NCBI GenBank assembly: GCA_937944065.1
Contig: CALDZS010000275.1
Span: forward strand, 1 to 6,315
DNA length: 6,315 nt
From: an uncultured Amylibacter sp.
GTDB taxonomy: Bacteria; Pseudomonadota; Alphaproteobacteria; Rhodobacterales; Rhodobacteraceae
Direction of reading: 5' to 3'
Shown here in pieces: positions 1 to 5,790 of the stretch. A program made the position numbers and the translations under genes. Within the stretch, counting starts at the first letter, position 1, and every line of letters begins with the position of its first letter. Under the pieces are notes generated by a model. That model was not told the DNA's origin. It made no database searches and saw only the letters and a list, made by a program, of their open reading frames with translations.

Positions 1-369
1 ATACGGCTCCATCCGTGCCAAACGACCGCCAGTCATTGTTTCGACACCCGTTTCGATCAGATCAACAACCCACGGCGGGTAAGGGACGAAATCCGCTTTG
101 TCGCCCTCGGGTTCTCCGAATAATTCGCGCTGGTTAAAATCTATGCGAAGGTTGCCGTTATATTGGCACAGCTCTGCAATATAACGTTTTATCAAATCGC
201 CCATATAGCCCAGCCCAAGGACAAACTCATTGTGGCCGTATGCTGAATAGTGCTGCATGATATGCCACAATATTGGACGGTTACCAATTTCAACCAAAGG
301 TTTTGGCCGCACGTTGGTTTCTTCAATCAGTCGGGAGCCTTTCCCACCTGCAAAAATTGCGACTTTCAA
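1..369 (-). CDS. rfbF: Glucose-1-phosphate cytidylyltransferase, 5' part (runs off the left edge)
   Basis: The visible 123 residues are the N-terminal half of a sugar-nucleotide pyrophosphorylase that joins CTP and glucose-1-phosphate to give CDP-glucose in the cytoplasm, the entry to CDP-linked deoxy- and dideoxy-sugars. The nucleotide-binding signature AGGKGSRL lies at residues 7-14, followed by RPKPLVEIG (21-29) and ILWHIM (33-38), and the subfamily motif ETMTGGRL at 110-117. The last motif separates RfbF from the thymidylyltransferase RmlA. Known members are about 255 residues, so roughly half is missing. I start it at TTG (367-369), giving the family-typical M-K-V-A-I-F-A-G-G, with a purine-rich AGGGGGG just upstream. 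An in-frame ATG at 385-387 would add six residues (MHRGGK) but has no ribosome binding site and directly follows a stop. It diverges from the rhamnose genes. Partners such as a CDP-glucose dehydratase probably lie beyond position 1 (inference). Confidence 0.88.
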   Translation of the reverse strand, partial: MKVAIFAGGKGSRLIEETNVRPKPLVEIGNRPILWHIMQHYSAYGHNEFVLGLGYMGDLIKRYIAELCQYNGNLRIDFNQRELFGEPEGDKADFVPYPPWVVDLIETGVETMTGGRLARMEPY

Positions 370-379
370 TTTCCCCCCT
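370..379 (-). promoter_or_regulatory. Ribosome binding site for the TTG start of rfbF
   Basis: Read on the minus strand, AGGGGGG (positions 379-373) is followed by AAA and then the TTG start at 369. AGGGG sits 5 nt from the start codon, ordinary Shine-Dalgarno spacing. This strong site decides for TTG 369 over the in-frame ATG at 387, because the motif would lie inside the coding region if ATG were used. Confidence 0.6.
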
Positions 380-664
380 CGGTGCATTCACACCACGGTT
401 GTTTCTTTTAAAAAAGTAAATTCGTGACTGTGTAATTCTTGTAAGCAATAGTGGCTATATTTATGGTTTAGAAAAGAGGTTAATTCAATATTGTAGTATA
501 ATTCTTCTCTGCACATGTAATTTATTACTGATTTCTACTTTCAAATTGTTCAAAATCAATCGCCTGCCAATTTTGTCAGTGTTTTCTACTGAGTGACTTC
601 ACCCCATAGAAAAAGTGATCAAATGTTGTAACTTAGACTAAATATTGGAAACACAGCAGAAACG
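370..664. promoter_or_regulatory. AT-rich divergent intergenic region between rfbF and rmlC
   Basis: This is the only long non-coding stretch in the window, 295 bp between two divergent genes, so it must hold the start signals for both transcripts unless rfbF is served from elsewhere (inference). It is visibly more AT-rich than the flanking genes. A perfect TATAAT occurs on the plus strand at 497-502, but no TTGACA-like hexamer lies 16-19 bp upstream of it; if used, the rmlC leader would be about 155 nt. No convincing -35/-10 pair was found for the minus strand. The 8-mer TTTCTACT occurs twice (532-539 and 583-590). CTTTT/AAAAG arms around 405-416 form only a trivial AT hairpin. No RNA gene, riboswitch or open frame with family resemblance is seen. 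Confidence 0.45.
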
Positions 665-1228
665 ATGCAAATTTCATCAACTCAAATCCCCGAAGTTCTG
701 GTTATAACGCCCAAGCGATTTGGTGATGGTCGCGGGTACTTTTCAGAGACATACAATAAAACCGTTTTTGAAAATCACGGCATTAATATCGAGTTTGTTC
801 AAGATAACCATTCTTTCTCGGCAGAGCCATCGACTGTTCGCGGATTGCATTTTCAATCTCCACCTTATGCGCAGGACAAGCTTGTTCGCGTCAGCGCAGG
901 TCGCATTCTTGACGTTGCAGTTGATGCAAGGCTGGGGTCACCGACCTATGGAAAGTGGGTCGCAGAGGAGTTGTCAGCTGAAAATGGCAAGCAGCTTTTG
1001 GTACCCATTGGGTTTTTGCATGGGTTTGCCACGCTAGAACCAAATACCGAAGTATTATACAAATGCTCGGCTGTTTATGCGCCCGATCATGATGGCGGGG
1101 TAAAGTTTGACGACCCTGATCTGGGTATCGACTGGATGTTGTCAGGCGGTCAGGCAATTGTGTCAGACAAAGACGCCATTGCGCAAAGCTTTGCCAACTT
1201 TCGCAGCCCATTTCAATATGAAGGTTAG
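665..1228 (+). CDS. rmlC: dTDP-4-dehydrorhamnose 3,5-epimerase
   Basis: RmlC (RfbC) performs the third step of dTDP-L-rhamnose synthesis, epimerising C3 and C5 of dTDP-4-keto-6-deoxyglucose in the cytoplasm. The 187 residues match the usual length of about 180-185 and form one cupin-type domain. Visible signatures are DGRGYFSE (21-28), FVQDNHS (44-50), RGLHFQ (59-64) with the expected catalytic His62, Lys72, and GFLHGF (116-121) with His119. Tyr132 in EVLYKCS is the likely general acid, and Asp168 in SDKD should pair with the catalytic His, by comparison with known RmlC enzymes. All key residues are present, so it should be active. It is first of the four rml genes, 3 nt before rmlB. The ATG has only a weak purine stretch (GCAGAAACG) in front, so initiation may be less efficient than at the later genes. 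No earlier in-frame start with a better site was seen. Confidence 0.96.
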   Translation: MQISSTQIPEVLVITPKRFGDGRGYFSETYNKTVFENHGINIEFVQDNHSFSAEPSTVRGLHFQSPPYAQDKLVRVSAGRILDVAVDARLGSPTYGKWVAEELSAENGKQLLVPIGFLHGFATLEPNTEVLYKCSAVYAPDHDGGVKFDDPDLGIDWMLSGGQAIVSDKDAIAQSFANFRSPFQYEG

Positions 1229-1231
1229 ATT

Positions 1232-2272
1232 ATGAAAATACTTGTGACTGGCGGAGCAGGGTTCATTGGTTCTGCTGTAATTAGACAAGCAATCTCAAAA
1301 GGGTATTCGGTCGTTAATTTAGATGCGTTAACATACGCGTCATGCTTGGAAAATGTGGCGGATGTGGCAGAGCATTCAAATTATGCATTTGAGCATGCAG
1401 ATATTCGGAACCGAGATGTTCTTGACGATATTTTTAACAAACAGAAGCCCGATGTGGTTATGCATTTGGCAGCAGAATCTCATGTTGATAGATCCATCGA
1501 CGGACCAAAAGAATTTATTGAAACTAACATAGTTGGTACGTTCAATTTGTTGGAAGCATCGCGAGCCTATTGGGGCGCGCATGGGCGACCAGAAACTTTT
1601 AGATTTCACCATATTTCGACGGACGAAGTGTATGGATCATTGGGCACCACAGGGATGTTCACCGAAGAGACACCGTACGCCCCAGCGTCGCCCTATTCGG
1701 CATCCAAAGCCTCTAGCGATCATTTGGTTCGAGCGTGGAGCGAAACATTTCAGCTGCCAGTTTTGGTTAGCAATTGTTCGAATAACTACGGGCCGTATCA
1801 GTTCCCTGAGAAGCTAATTCCAGTGGTAATTTTAAACGCCTTAAGTGGGAAAGATATACCAATCTATGGCAAAGGCGAAAACGTTCGTGACTGGTTATAC
1901 GTCGAAGATCATGCAGATGCTTTGATTGCGGTTCTGGCAAATGGCGAGGTTGGGCGTACGTACAATATTGGCGGAGAAAACGAAGCCACCAACGAAGATA
2001 TTGTACGGCGTATCTGCACCATCTTGGACAAGAAACGACCCGCGGCCAAACCATATGCCGAATTGATCACATTCGTTTCTGACCGACCTGGCCACGACCA
2101 ACGCTATGCGATTGACCCAACCCGTATTCGTACAGAATTGGGCTGGCGTCCATCAGTGACCTTAGATGAAGGCTTGGAAAAAACCGTTGAAGGGTATTTG
2201 GGGAACGATGATTGGTGGCGTGCCCTGTTAAATCGTCCCGGTGTCGGTACAAGACTGGGCGTTAAGCAATGA
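1232..2272 (+). CDS. rmlB: dTDP-glucose 4,6-dehydratase
   Basis: RmlB (RfbB) converts dTDP-glucose to dTDP-4-keto-6-deoxyglucose using tightly bound NAD+, the second step of rhamnose synthesis. It is an extended short-chain dehydrogenase/reductase of 346 residues, typical for the family. The NAD-binding motif GGAGFIG is at 7-13, LDALTYA at 30-36, and HLAAESHVDRSI at 78-89. The catalytic T-D-E triad is at 130-132 (STDEVYG), and the Tyr-x3-Lys pair is Tyr155 and Lys159 (YSASK). C-terminal substrate-binding motifs RDWLYVEDH and YNIGG are present, as is SDRPGHDQRY, which is characteristic of RmlB rather than other epimerase/dehydratase relatives. The ATG follows the rmlC stop by 3 nt and has an AAGG ribosome site 7 nt upstream, inside the end of rmlC. 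Its stop overlaps the rmlD start by 4 nt (ATGA), a sign of translational coupling. Confidence 0.97.
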   Translation: MKILVTGGAGFIGSAVIRQAISKGYSVVNLDALTYASCLENVADVAEHSNYAFEHADIRNRDVLDDIFNKQKPDVVMHLAAESHVDRSIDGPKEFIETNIVGTFNLLEASRAYWGAHGRPETFRFHHISTDEVYGSLGTTGMFTEETPYAPASPYSASKASSDHLVRAWSETFQLPVLVSNCSNNYGPYQFPEKLIPVVILNALSGKDIPIYGKGENVRDWLYVEDHADALIAVLANGEVGRTYNIGGENEATNEDIVRRICTILDKKRPAAKPYAELITFVSDRPGHDQRYAIDPTRIRTELGWRPSVTLDEGLEKTVEGYLGNDDWWRALLNRPGVGTRLGVKQ

Positions 2273-3120
2273 AGATTTTGGTTTTTGGTAAAACAGGGCA
2301 GGTGGGATCGCATCTTGGCCGTCACCCGAATGTAATTTCTCTTGGGCGCGCAGAGGCCGACCTTGGCAATCCAGCGCACTGTGCTGCGATCATAGAAAAA
2401 ACTGACGCACAGGCAGTTATCAATGCGGCCGCTTATACTGCCGTGGACAAAGCGGAGGAGGAACCTGATCTAGCATACCTGATCAACGCAGCCGCACCCG
2501 CGGCAATGGCACTTGCGGCCGCGAAAAAGGGGGTGCCGATGGTTCATATTTCCACAGACTATGTGTTCGACGGATCAGGTGATCGGCCACGCTTACCTAC
2601 AGACGAAGTTAATCCTTTGGGGGTATATGGTTCGACAAAGCTTGCCGGTGAAAACGCGATTCGTGATGCGGGGGGCGTTTATGCAATACTGCGCACATCG
2701 TGGGTGTTTTCTGCGGTTGGTAACAACTTTGTAAAGACGATGCTTAGATTGTCAGAGACAAGATCAGAATTGGGTGTGGTTCACGATCAAATTGGCGCCC
2801 CTACTTCTGCCACATCAATCGCCGACGCTTGCATAGAGATTGCGAAAAAACTAGCGCGGGTAGACGCAAGTTCTGGCATTTATCATTTTGCAGGAACGCC
2901 TGATGTTAGTTGGGCAGGATTTGCAAAAACGATCTTTGAAAAGGTGGGGAAAGATGTTCGCATTAATGCTATTCCAACCTCGGACTATCCAACGCCCGCT
3001 AAACGGCCTTTGAATTCTCGGCTTGATTGTAATGGTCTGTTGAAAGAGTTTGGCATTCAAAGACCAAGTTGGCAAAGTGATCTCGACGACGTCTTAACAG
3101 AGTTGGGGGAACGCAAATAA
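2269..3120 (+). CDS. rmlD: dTDP-4-dehydrorhamnose reductase
   Basis: RmlD (RfbD) reduces the 4-keto group of dTDP-4-keto-L-rhamnose with NAD(P)H, giving dTDP-L-rhamnose, the last step of the pathway. The protein is 283 residues, normal for the family. The Rossmann motif GKTGQVG lies at 7-13, where RmlD has a variant glycine motif rather than the GGxGFIG of RmlB. NAAAYTAVDKAE (52-63) and STDYVFDG (95-102) are hallmark RmlD motifs. The catalytic Thr96 and the Tyr120-x3-Lys124 pair (YGSTK) are intact. The C-terminal part carries GIYHFAG and RPLNSRLD, which contribute to substrate binding in characterised relatives. It overlaps rmlB by 4 nt at its start and rmlA by 1 nt at its end (TAATG). The ribosome site before its own ATG is weak, which fits coupled translation. 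Confidence 0.96.
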   Translation: MKILVFGKTGQVGSHLGRHPNVISLGRAEADLGNPAHCAAIIEKTDAQAVINAAAYTAVDKAEEEPDLAYLINAAAPAAMALAAAKKGVPMVHISTDYVFDGSGDRPRLPTDEVNPLGVYGSTKLAGENAIRDAGGVYAILRTSWVFSAVGNNFVKTMLRLSETRSELGVVHDQIGAPTSATSIADACIEIAKKLARVDASSGIYHFAGTPDVSWAGFAKTIFEKVGKDVRINAIPTSDYPTPAKRPLNSRLDCNGLLKEFGIQRPSWQSDLDDVLTELGERK

Positions 3121-3992
3121 TGAAACGTAAAGGCATCATTTTAGCTGGCGGAGCTGGCACACGGTTGTATCCGATAACGTTGAGTATCTCGAAACAATTA
3201 CTACCCGTTTATGATAAACCTATGATCTATTACCCGTTGTCCGTATTGATGCTGGCTGGAATACAAGAGATCGCCATCATCACCACACCACAGGATCAGT
3301 CGCAGTTCAAAGCATTGTTGGGGGACGGATCACAATGGAATCTGTCTCTAACCTATATTGTGCAACCAAACCCAGATGGATTGGCGCAGGCATATCTGCT
3401 GGCCGAAGATTTTTTGGATGGCAGCTCGTCAGCGATGGTTCTAGGTGACAATATTTTCTTTGGAAACGATTTGTCCAAGTTACTGGCAAAGGCAAACAAA
3501 TCCAAGGACGGCGCATCTGTATTTGGGTATCGTGTAGTTGATCCAGAACGGTACGGCGTTGTTGGTTTTGACGAGCAAGGTCAAGTTACGCAAATAGTCG
3601 AGAAACCATCGAACCCGCCGTCGAATTATGCCGTGACTGGTTTGTACTTACTGGATGGGACCGCGTCAGAACGTGCCAAATTGATAAAACCCTCTGATCG
3701 TGGAGAGCTTGAAATAACAACCCTTCTTGAAAGCTATCTTAAGGAGGGTAAGTTGAATGTTCGCCTGATGGGGCGGGGGTATGCATGGTTGGACACTGGT
3801 ACGCATACCAGCCTGCTGGACGCAGGAAATTTCGTTCGAACATTACAATCACGCCAAGGATTACAAACCGGCTGCCCCGAAGAAATTGCATATTCCATGG
3901 GTTGGATTGATGCTGAACAAGTAAAGAGACAAGCCGCGTCTTATGGCAAAAGCGATTATGGCGCCTATCTTCTAGGCCTGTTAGAGGAATAG
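3120..3992 (+). CDS. rmlA: Glucose-1-phosphate thymidylyltransferase
   Basis: RmlA (RfbA) joins dTTP and glucose-1-phosphate to form dTDP-glucose with release of pyrophosphate, the first committed step; family enzymes are usually feedback-inhibited by dTDP-rhamnose. The 290 residues match the family (about 286-293). The nucleotide-binding loop GGAGTRLYP is at 10-18 and SKQLLPVYDKPMIYYPL at 24-40, with Lys25 contacting pyrophosphate in homologues. LGDNIFFG (108-115) supplies metal-binding Asp110, VEKP (160-163) supplies Lys162, VTGLY is at 172-176, and WLDTGTH (223-229) supplies the second metal ligand Asp225. All catalytic residues are present. The start overlaps the rmlD stop by one base; GGGGGA at 3105-3110 is a good ribosome site 9 nt upstream. 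No hairpin terminator follows, so transcription should continue into the GNAT gene. Confidence 0.97.
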   Translation: MKRKGIILAGGAGTRLYPITLSISKQLLPVYDKPMIYYPLSVLMLAGIQEIAIITTPQDQSQFKALLGDGSQWNLSLTYIVQPNPDGLAQAYLLAEDFLDGSSSAMVLGDNIFFGNDLSKLLAKANKSKDGASVFGYRVVDPERYGVVGFDEQGQVTQIVEKPSNPPSNYAVTGLYLLDGTASERAKLIKPSDRGELEITTLLESYLKEGKLNVRLMGRGYAWLDTGTHTSLLDAGNFVRTLQSRQGLQTGCPEEIAYSMGWIDAEQVKRQAASYGKSDYGAYLLGLLEE

Positions 3993-3998
3993 TCAGTT

Positions 3999-4043
3999 AT
4001 GACCAGTGTTTTGGAGAATTATTTGGGCGGTCCATGTGCCTAA
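3999..4043 (+). CDS. Possible 14-codon upstream reading frame or remnant leader of the GNAT gene
   Basis: An ATG 6 nt after the rmlA stop codon, with AGAGGA at 3983-3988 (10 nt upstream), opens a frame encoding MTSVLENYLGGPCA and a TAA stop. That stop lies 5 nt into the GNAT gene if the latter starts at GTG 4036, so the two frames overlap by 8 nt. It may be a short peptide whose translation feeds ribosomes to the GNAT start. It may instead be the former N-terminus of the GNAT gene cut off by a single-base shift, or chance. It carries the best ribosome site in this junction, which is the reason to list it. No family resemblance is recognised. Confidence 0.3.
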   Translation: MTSVLENYLGGPCA

Positions 4044-5172
4044 TCAGAACGACATAATCATAAGGCGCGCGCAGGCTGAAGATGCTGCTGCGTTGCAGCG
4101 GTTTATACAAAAGAATTACGGAATAGGGGCCGATTTCAAAGGACCAGACAGAATTGAATGGCAATTCTTAAATAACCCGGCGACAGAAGATATTGAAAAA
4201 GGTGCCACCATGTGGCTTGCCTTGCGCGGCAGTTTGATCGTTGGGCAAATGGGCGTTCAGGACTGCAAAATCTATCTGGATCAGCGCGCGTATACTGCCG
4301 GATGGATCGTCGATGTGATGGTCGATGCTGAATGCCGTGGCATGGGTGTTGGCCACGCTTTGCACAGTGCCATCATGAAAGAACGACCCATTCTAATGAC
4401 CCTGACGATGGCAGAGGCCACGCGCCGAATAGCCGCAAAGGCTGGTTGCCTGACCCTAGCACCGACGCGACAATGGATCCGCGCGCATAACGTCTCGTAC
4501 AAAACAGTGGCGCGTTTCTTGGCGTACAAAGCGCAGTACGGCAAAAACCGTAAACTCGCGGTTAACCTATTTATCAAGTCGATGTTCGGCCCGTGGCTGG
4601 TAGCCGCGTCACTCAGGACTTGGGCGCGGTTCCACCGCAACAATTCCACACGCTTAGACAACTATGAGATAGAGGAATTCCAGACTTTTGATGCTGACTT
4701 TGCCGCATTCGTTAATGACGTTCAAAAAACTATAGGGGCAATCGCAGATCGGTCACCAGAAACCGTCACATGGCGTTATAACTCGATCCCGCAGTTGAAA
4801 TACCGAAAGTTCTTGTTGCGCAAAGGGGCGGAAATAAGAGGATGCTTGATTTGTCGCATTTGTGACCCCGCAGAACTTCCTGCTGGAATCGTCACGGATG
4901 TGATTGCATATCAAGATGACGATGACGCCCATGATGCTTTGCTGGAGCTGGCGCAATCAGTATTGAATTCAGAGAGCGAATTCTTAGAGGCGGCGGCGTC
5001 GACCCCGCAAATGTCTCGGGCGCTTAAACGCGCGGGGTTTATTGCCACCCGCACCATGCGGCCGACAATCGTTTGTTCTGACACGGCAACGCGGGCCATT
5101 CTTGAAAACCATTTGGACGATTGGCATTTCACCAAAGCGGACCATGACTGGGATCAAATTCATCCAGTCTAG
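4036..5172 (+). CDS. GNAT-family acyltransferase with two domains, polysaccharide-locus type
   Basis: This 378-residue protein looks like an acyl-CoA-dependent N- or O-acyltransferase. The N-terminal GNAT domain begins IIIRRAQAEDAAAL (7-20); its acetyl-CoA site is DVMVDAECRGMGVG (93-106), with the R-G-x-G-x-G pyrophosphate loop at 101-106. A basic helical linker (about 170-205) leads to a second half with TWRY (245-248), LLRKGAEIRGCLICRI (260-275) and AGFIATR (333-339), which resembles a second, degenerate GNAT fold. The acidic end (DHDWD, 369-373) recalls GNAT-like proteins of polysaccharide clusters. There is no signal peptide or clear membrane segment, so it should be cytoplasmic. I prefer GTG 4036, with GGCGG 5 nt upstream and a family-like N-terminus; GTG 4006 would add ten residues but lacks a spaced ribosome site. 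It follows rmlA by 43 nt and probably acylates a sugar or sugar nucleotide (inference). Confidence 0.75.
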   Translation: MPNQNDIIIRRAQAEDAAALQRFIQKNYGIGADFKGPDRIEWQFLNNPATEDIEKGATMWLALRGSLIVGQMGVQDCKIYLDQRAYTAGWIVDVMVDAECRGMGVGHALHSAIMKERPILMTLTMAEATRRIAAKAGCLTLAPTRQWIRAHNVSYKTVARFLAYKAQYGKNRKLAVNLFIKSMFGPWLVAASLRTWARFHRNNSTRLDNYEIEEFQTFDADFAAFVNDVQKTIGAIADRSPETVTWRYNSIPQLKYRKFLLRKGAEIRGCLICRICDPAELPAGIVTDVIAYQDDDDAHDALLELAQSVLNSESEFLEAAASTPQMSRALKRAGFIATRTMRPTIVCSDTATRAILENHLDDWHFTKADHDWDQIHPV

Positions 5173-5774
5173 GTCGACTGTTCTCGTCGTTGCCAGTAAC
5201 GGCATTCCCATACTGTGTCTTCATACGTTATGTCGTCTAAGCGATGCCACTCTATATCTGGGAAATACTGGCTCATTTTCTCTGCTCGCTCTTTATAATT
5301 AGATACGAAAATCAAATCTGTCTTGGATTTCAGCATCTCGATCGCAGCGGGAATTTCTGGCAGATAATACAGAACTTCGCAGGCCGTTATTAGGTCATAG
5401 CTGCGCGCGCCGAACGCCTCTTCTAATCGCTCTAGTTCTGCCGCAGCAAAAGTGCCCTCAACACAGCGTTTTCTTGCCCGTTCCACTGCTTTTTCGCTCA
5501 CATCCAAACCAAATAAACTATTCGTAAGTTTTGCTAAGTGTTCGCTTTGATGACCTTCGCCACAGCCCAGCTCTAAAATCGATCCATATTTGGGTGCAAG
5601 GTTGGCCAGCATTCGGTTGGTCTCAATGAATCTGTGTTGCTCTTTGTCCGACGACATTTGCCATGGATCGGCCTGCAAATATAAACCGCGCAGCTTTTTG
5701 TATGAGCCACTAAAAGACGTGCCGCGCAACATTAGCCGCTTCCAAATTTTAGAAATCATGTCACTTTCAAGCAT
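5169..5774 (-). CDS. NodS-like SAM-dependent methyltransferase
   Basis: A class I methyltransferase of 201 residues. The N-terminal stretch LYLQADPW (31-38) with a following Ser and Glu resembles the DPW region of NodS-like methyltransferases. SAM-binding motif I is ILELGCGEG (66-74), the acidic residue after strand 2 is Asp91 in GLDVSEKAVERAR (89-101), and the YDLI/CEVLYYL block is at 126-138. NodS itself N-methylates a deacetylated glucosamine; here the acceptor is unknown. The start is ATG 5774, preceded by AAGGA with 5-nt spacing. An upstream ATG at 5813 would add 13 residues overlapping the deacetylase gene and lacks such a site. It lies 16 nt after the deacetylase, in one probable operon. 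Its TAG stop shares the bases CTAG with the stop of the convergent GNAT gene. No signal peptide is seen, so it should act in the cytoplasm. Confidence 0.85.
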   Translation of the reverse strand: MLESDMISKIWKRLMLRGTSFSGSYKKLRGLYLQADPWQMSSDKEQHRFIETNRMLANLAPKYGSILELGCGEGHQSEHLAKLTNSLFGLDVSEKAVERARKRCVEGTFAAAELERLEEAFGARSYDLITACEVLYYLPEIPAAIEMLKSKTDLIFVSNYKERAEKMSQYFPDIEWHRLDDITYEDTVWECRYWQRREQST

Positions 5775-5779
5775 GGCGA

Positions 5780-5784
5780 TCCTT
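5780..5784 (-). promoter_or_regulatory. Ribosome binding site fixing the methyltransferase start at 5774
   Basis: On the minus strand AAAAGGA is followed by TCGCC and ATG. The core AAGGA lies 5 nt before the start codon and entirely within the 16-nt gap after the deacetylase stop. This supports start 5774 over the longer frame from 5813. Confidence 0.75.
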
Positions 5785-5790
5785 TTACTT

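Noticed and set aside
385..387. In-frame ATG at 387 as the rfbF start
   Set aside because: It would prepend MHRGGK to the family-typical MKVAIFAGG start and has no upstream Shine-Dalgarno; the G-rich site lies between it and TTG 369.
497..502. Perfect TATAAT hexamer on the plus strand as the rmlC promoter
   Set aside because: No TTGACA-like hexamer lies 16-19 bp upstream and no TG extension precedes it; in such AT-rich sequence a chance match is likely. Mentioned only within the intergenic entry.
532..590. Repeated 8-mer TTTCTACT (532-539 and 583-590) as a regulator binding pair
   Set aside because: The flanks do not match and the repeat is short and low in complexity; two copies 51 bp apart are not enough to claim an operator.
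720..1037. Open frames of 60-125 codons in other frames inside rmlC, rmlB, rmlD, rmlA, the GNAT gene, the methyltransferase and the deacetylase
   Set aside because: They lie wholly or almost wholly within genes with clear family motifs, show no recognisable domains, and are rich in residues typical of out-of-frame translation.
4006..4035. GTG 4006 as the start of the GNAT gene
   Set aside because: It adds ten residues (VFWRIIWAVH) not resembling a GNAT N-terminus, and the nearest purine-rich site is 17 nt away. It cannot be fully excluded.
3993..4035. A rho-independent terminator between rmlA and the GNAT gene
   Set aside because: No GC-rich inverted repeat followed by a T run is present in this short gap.
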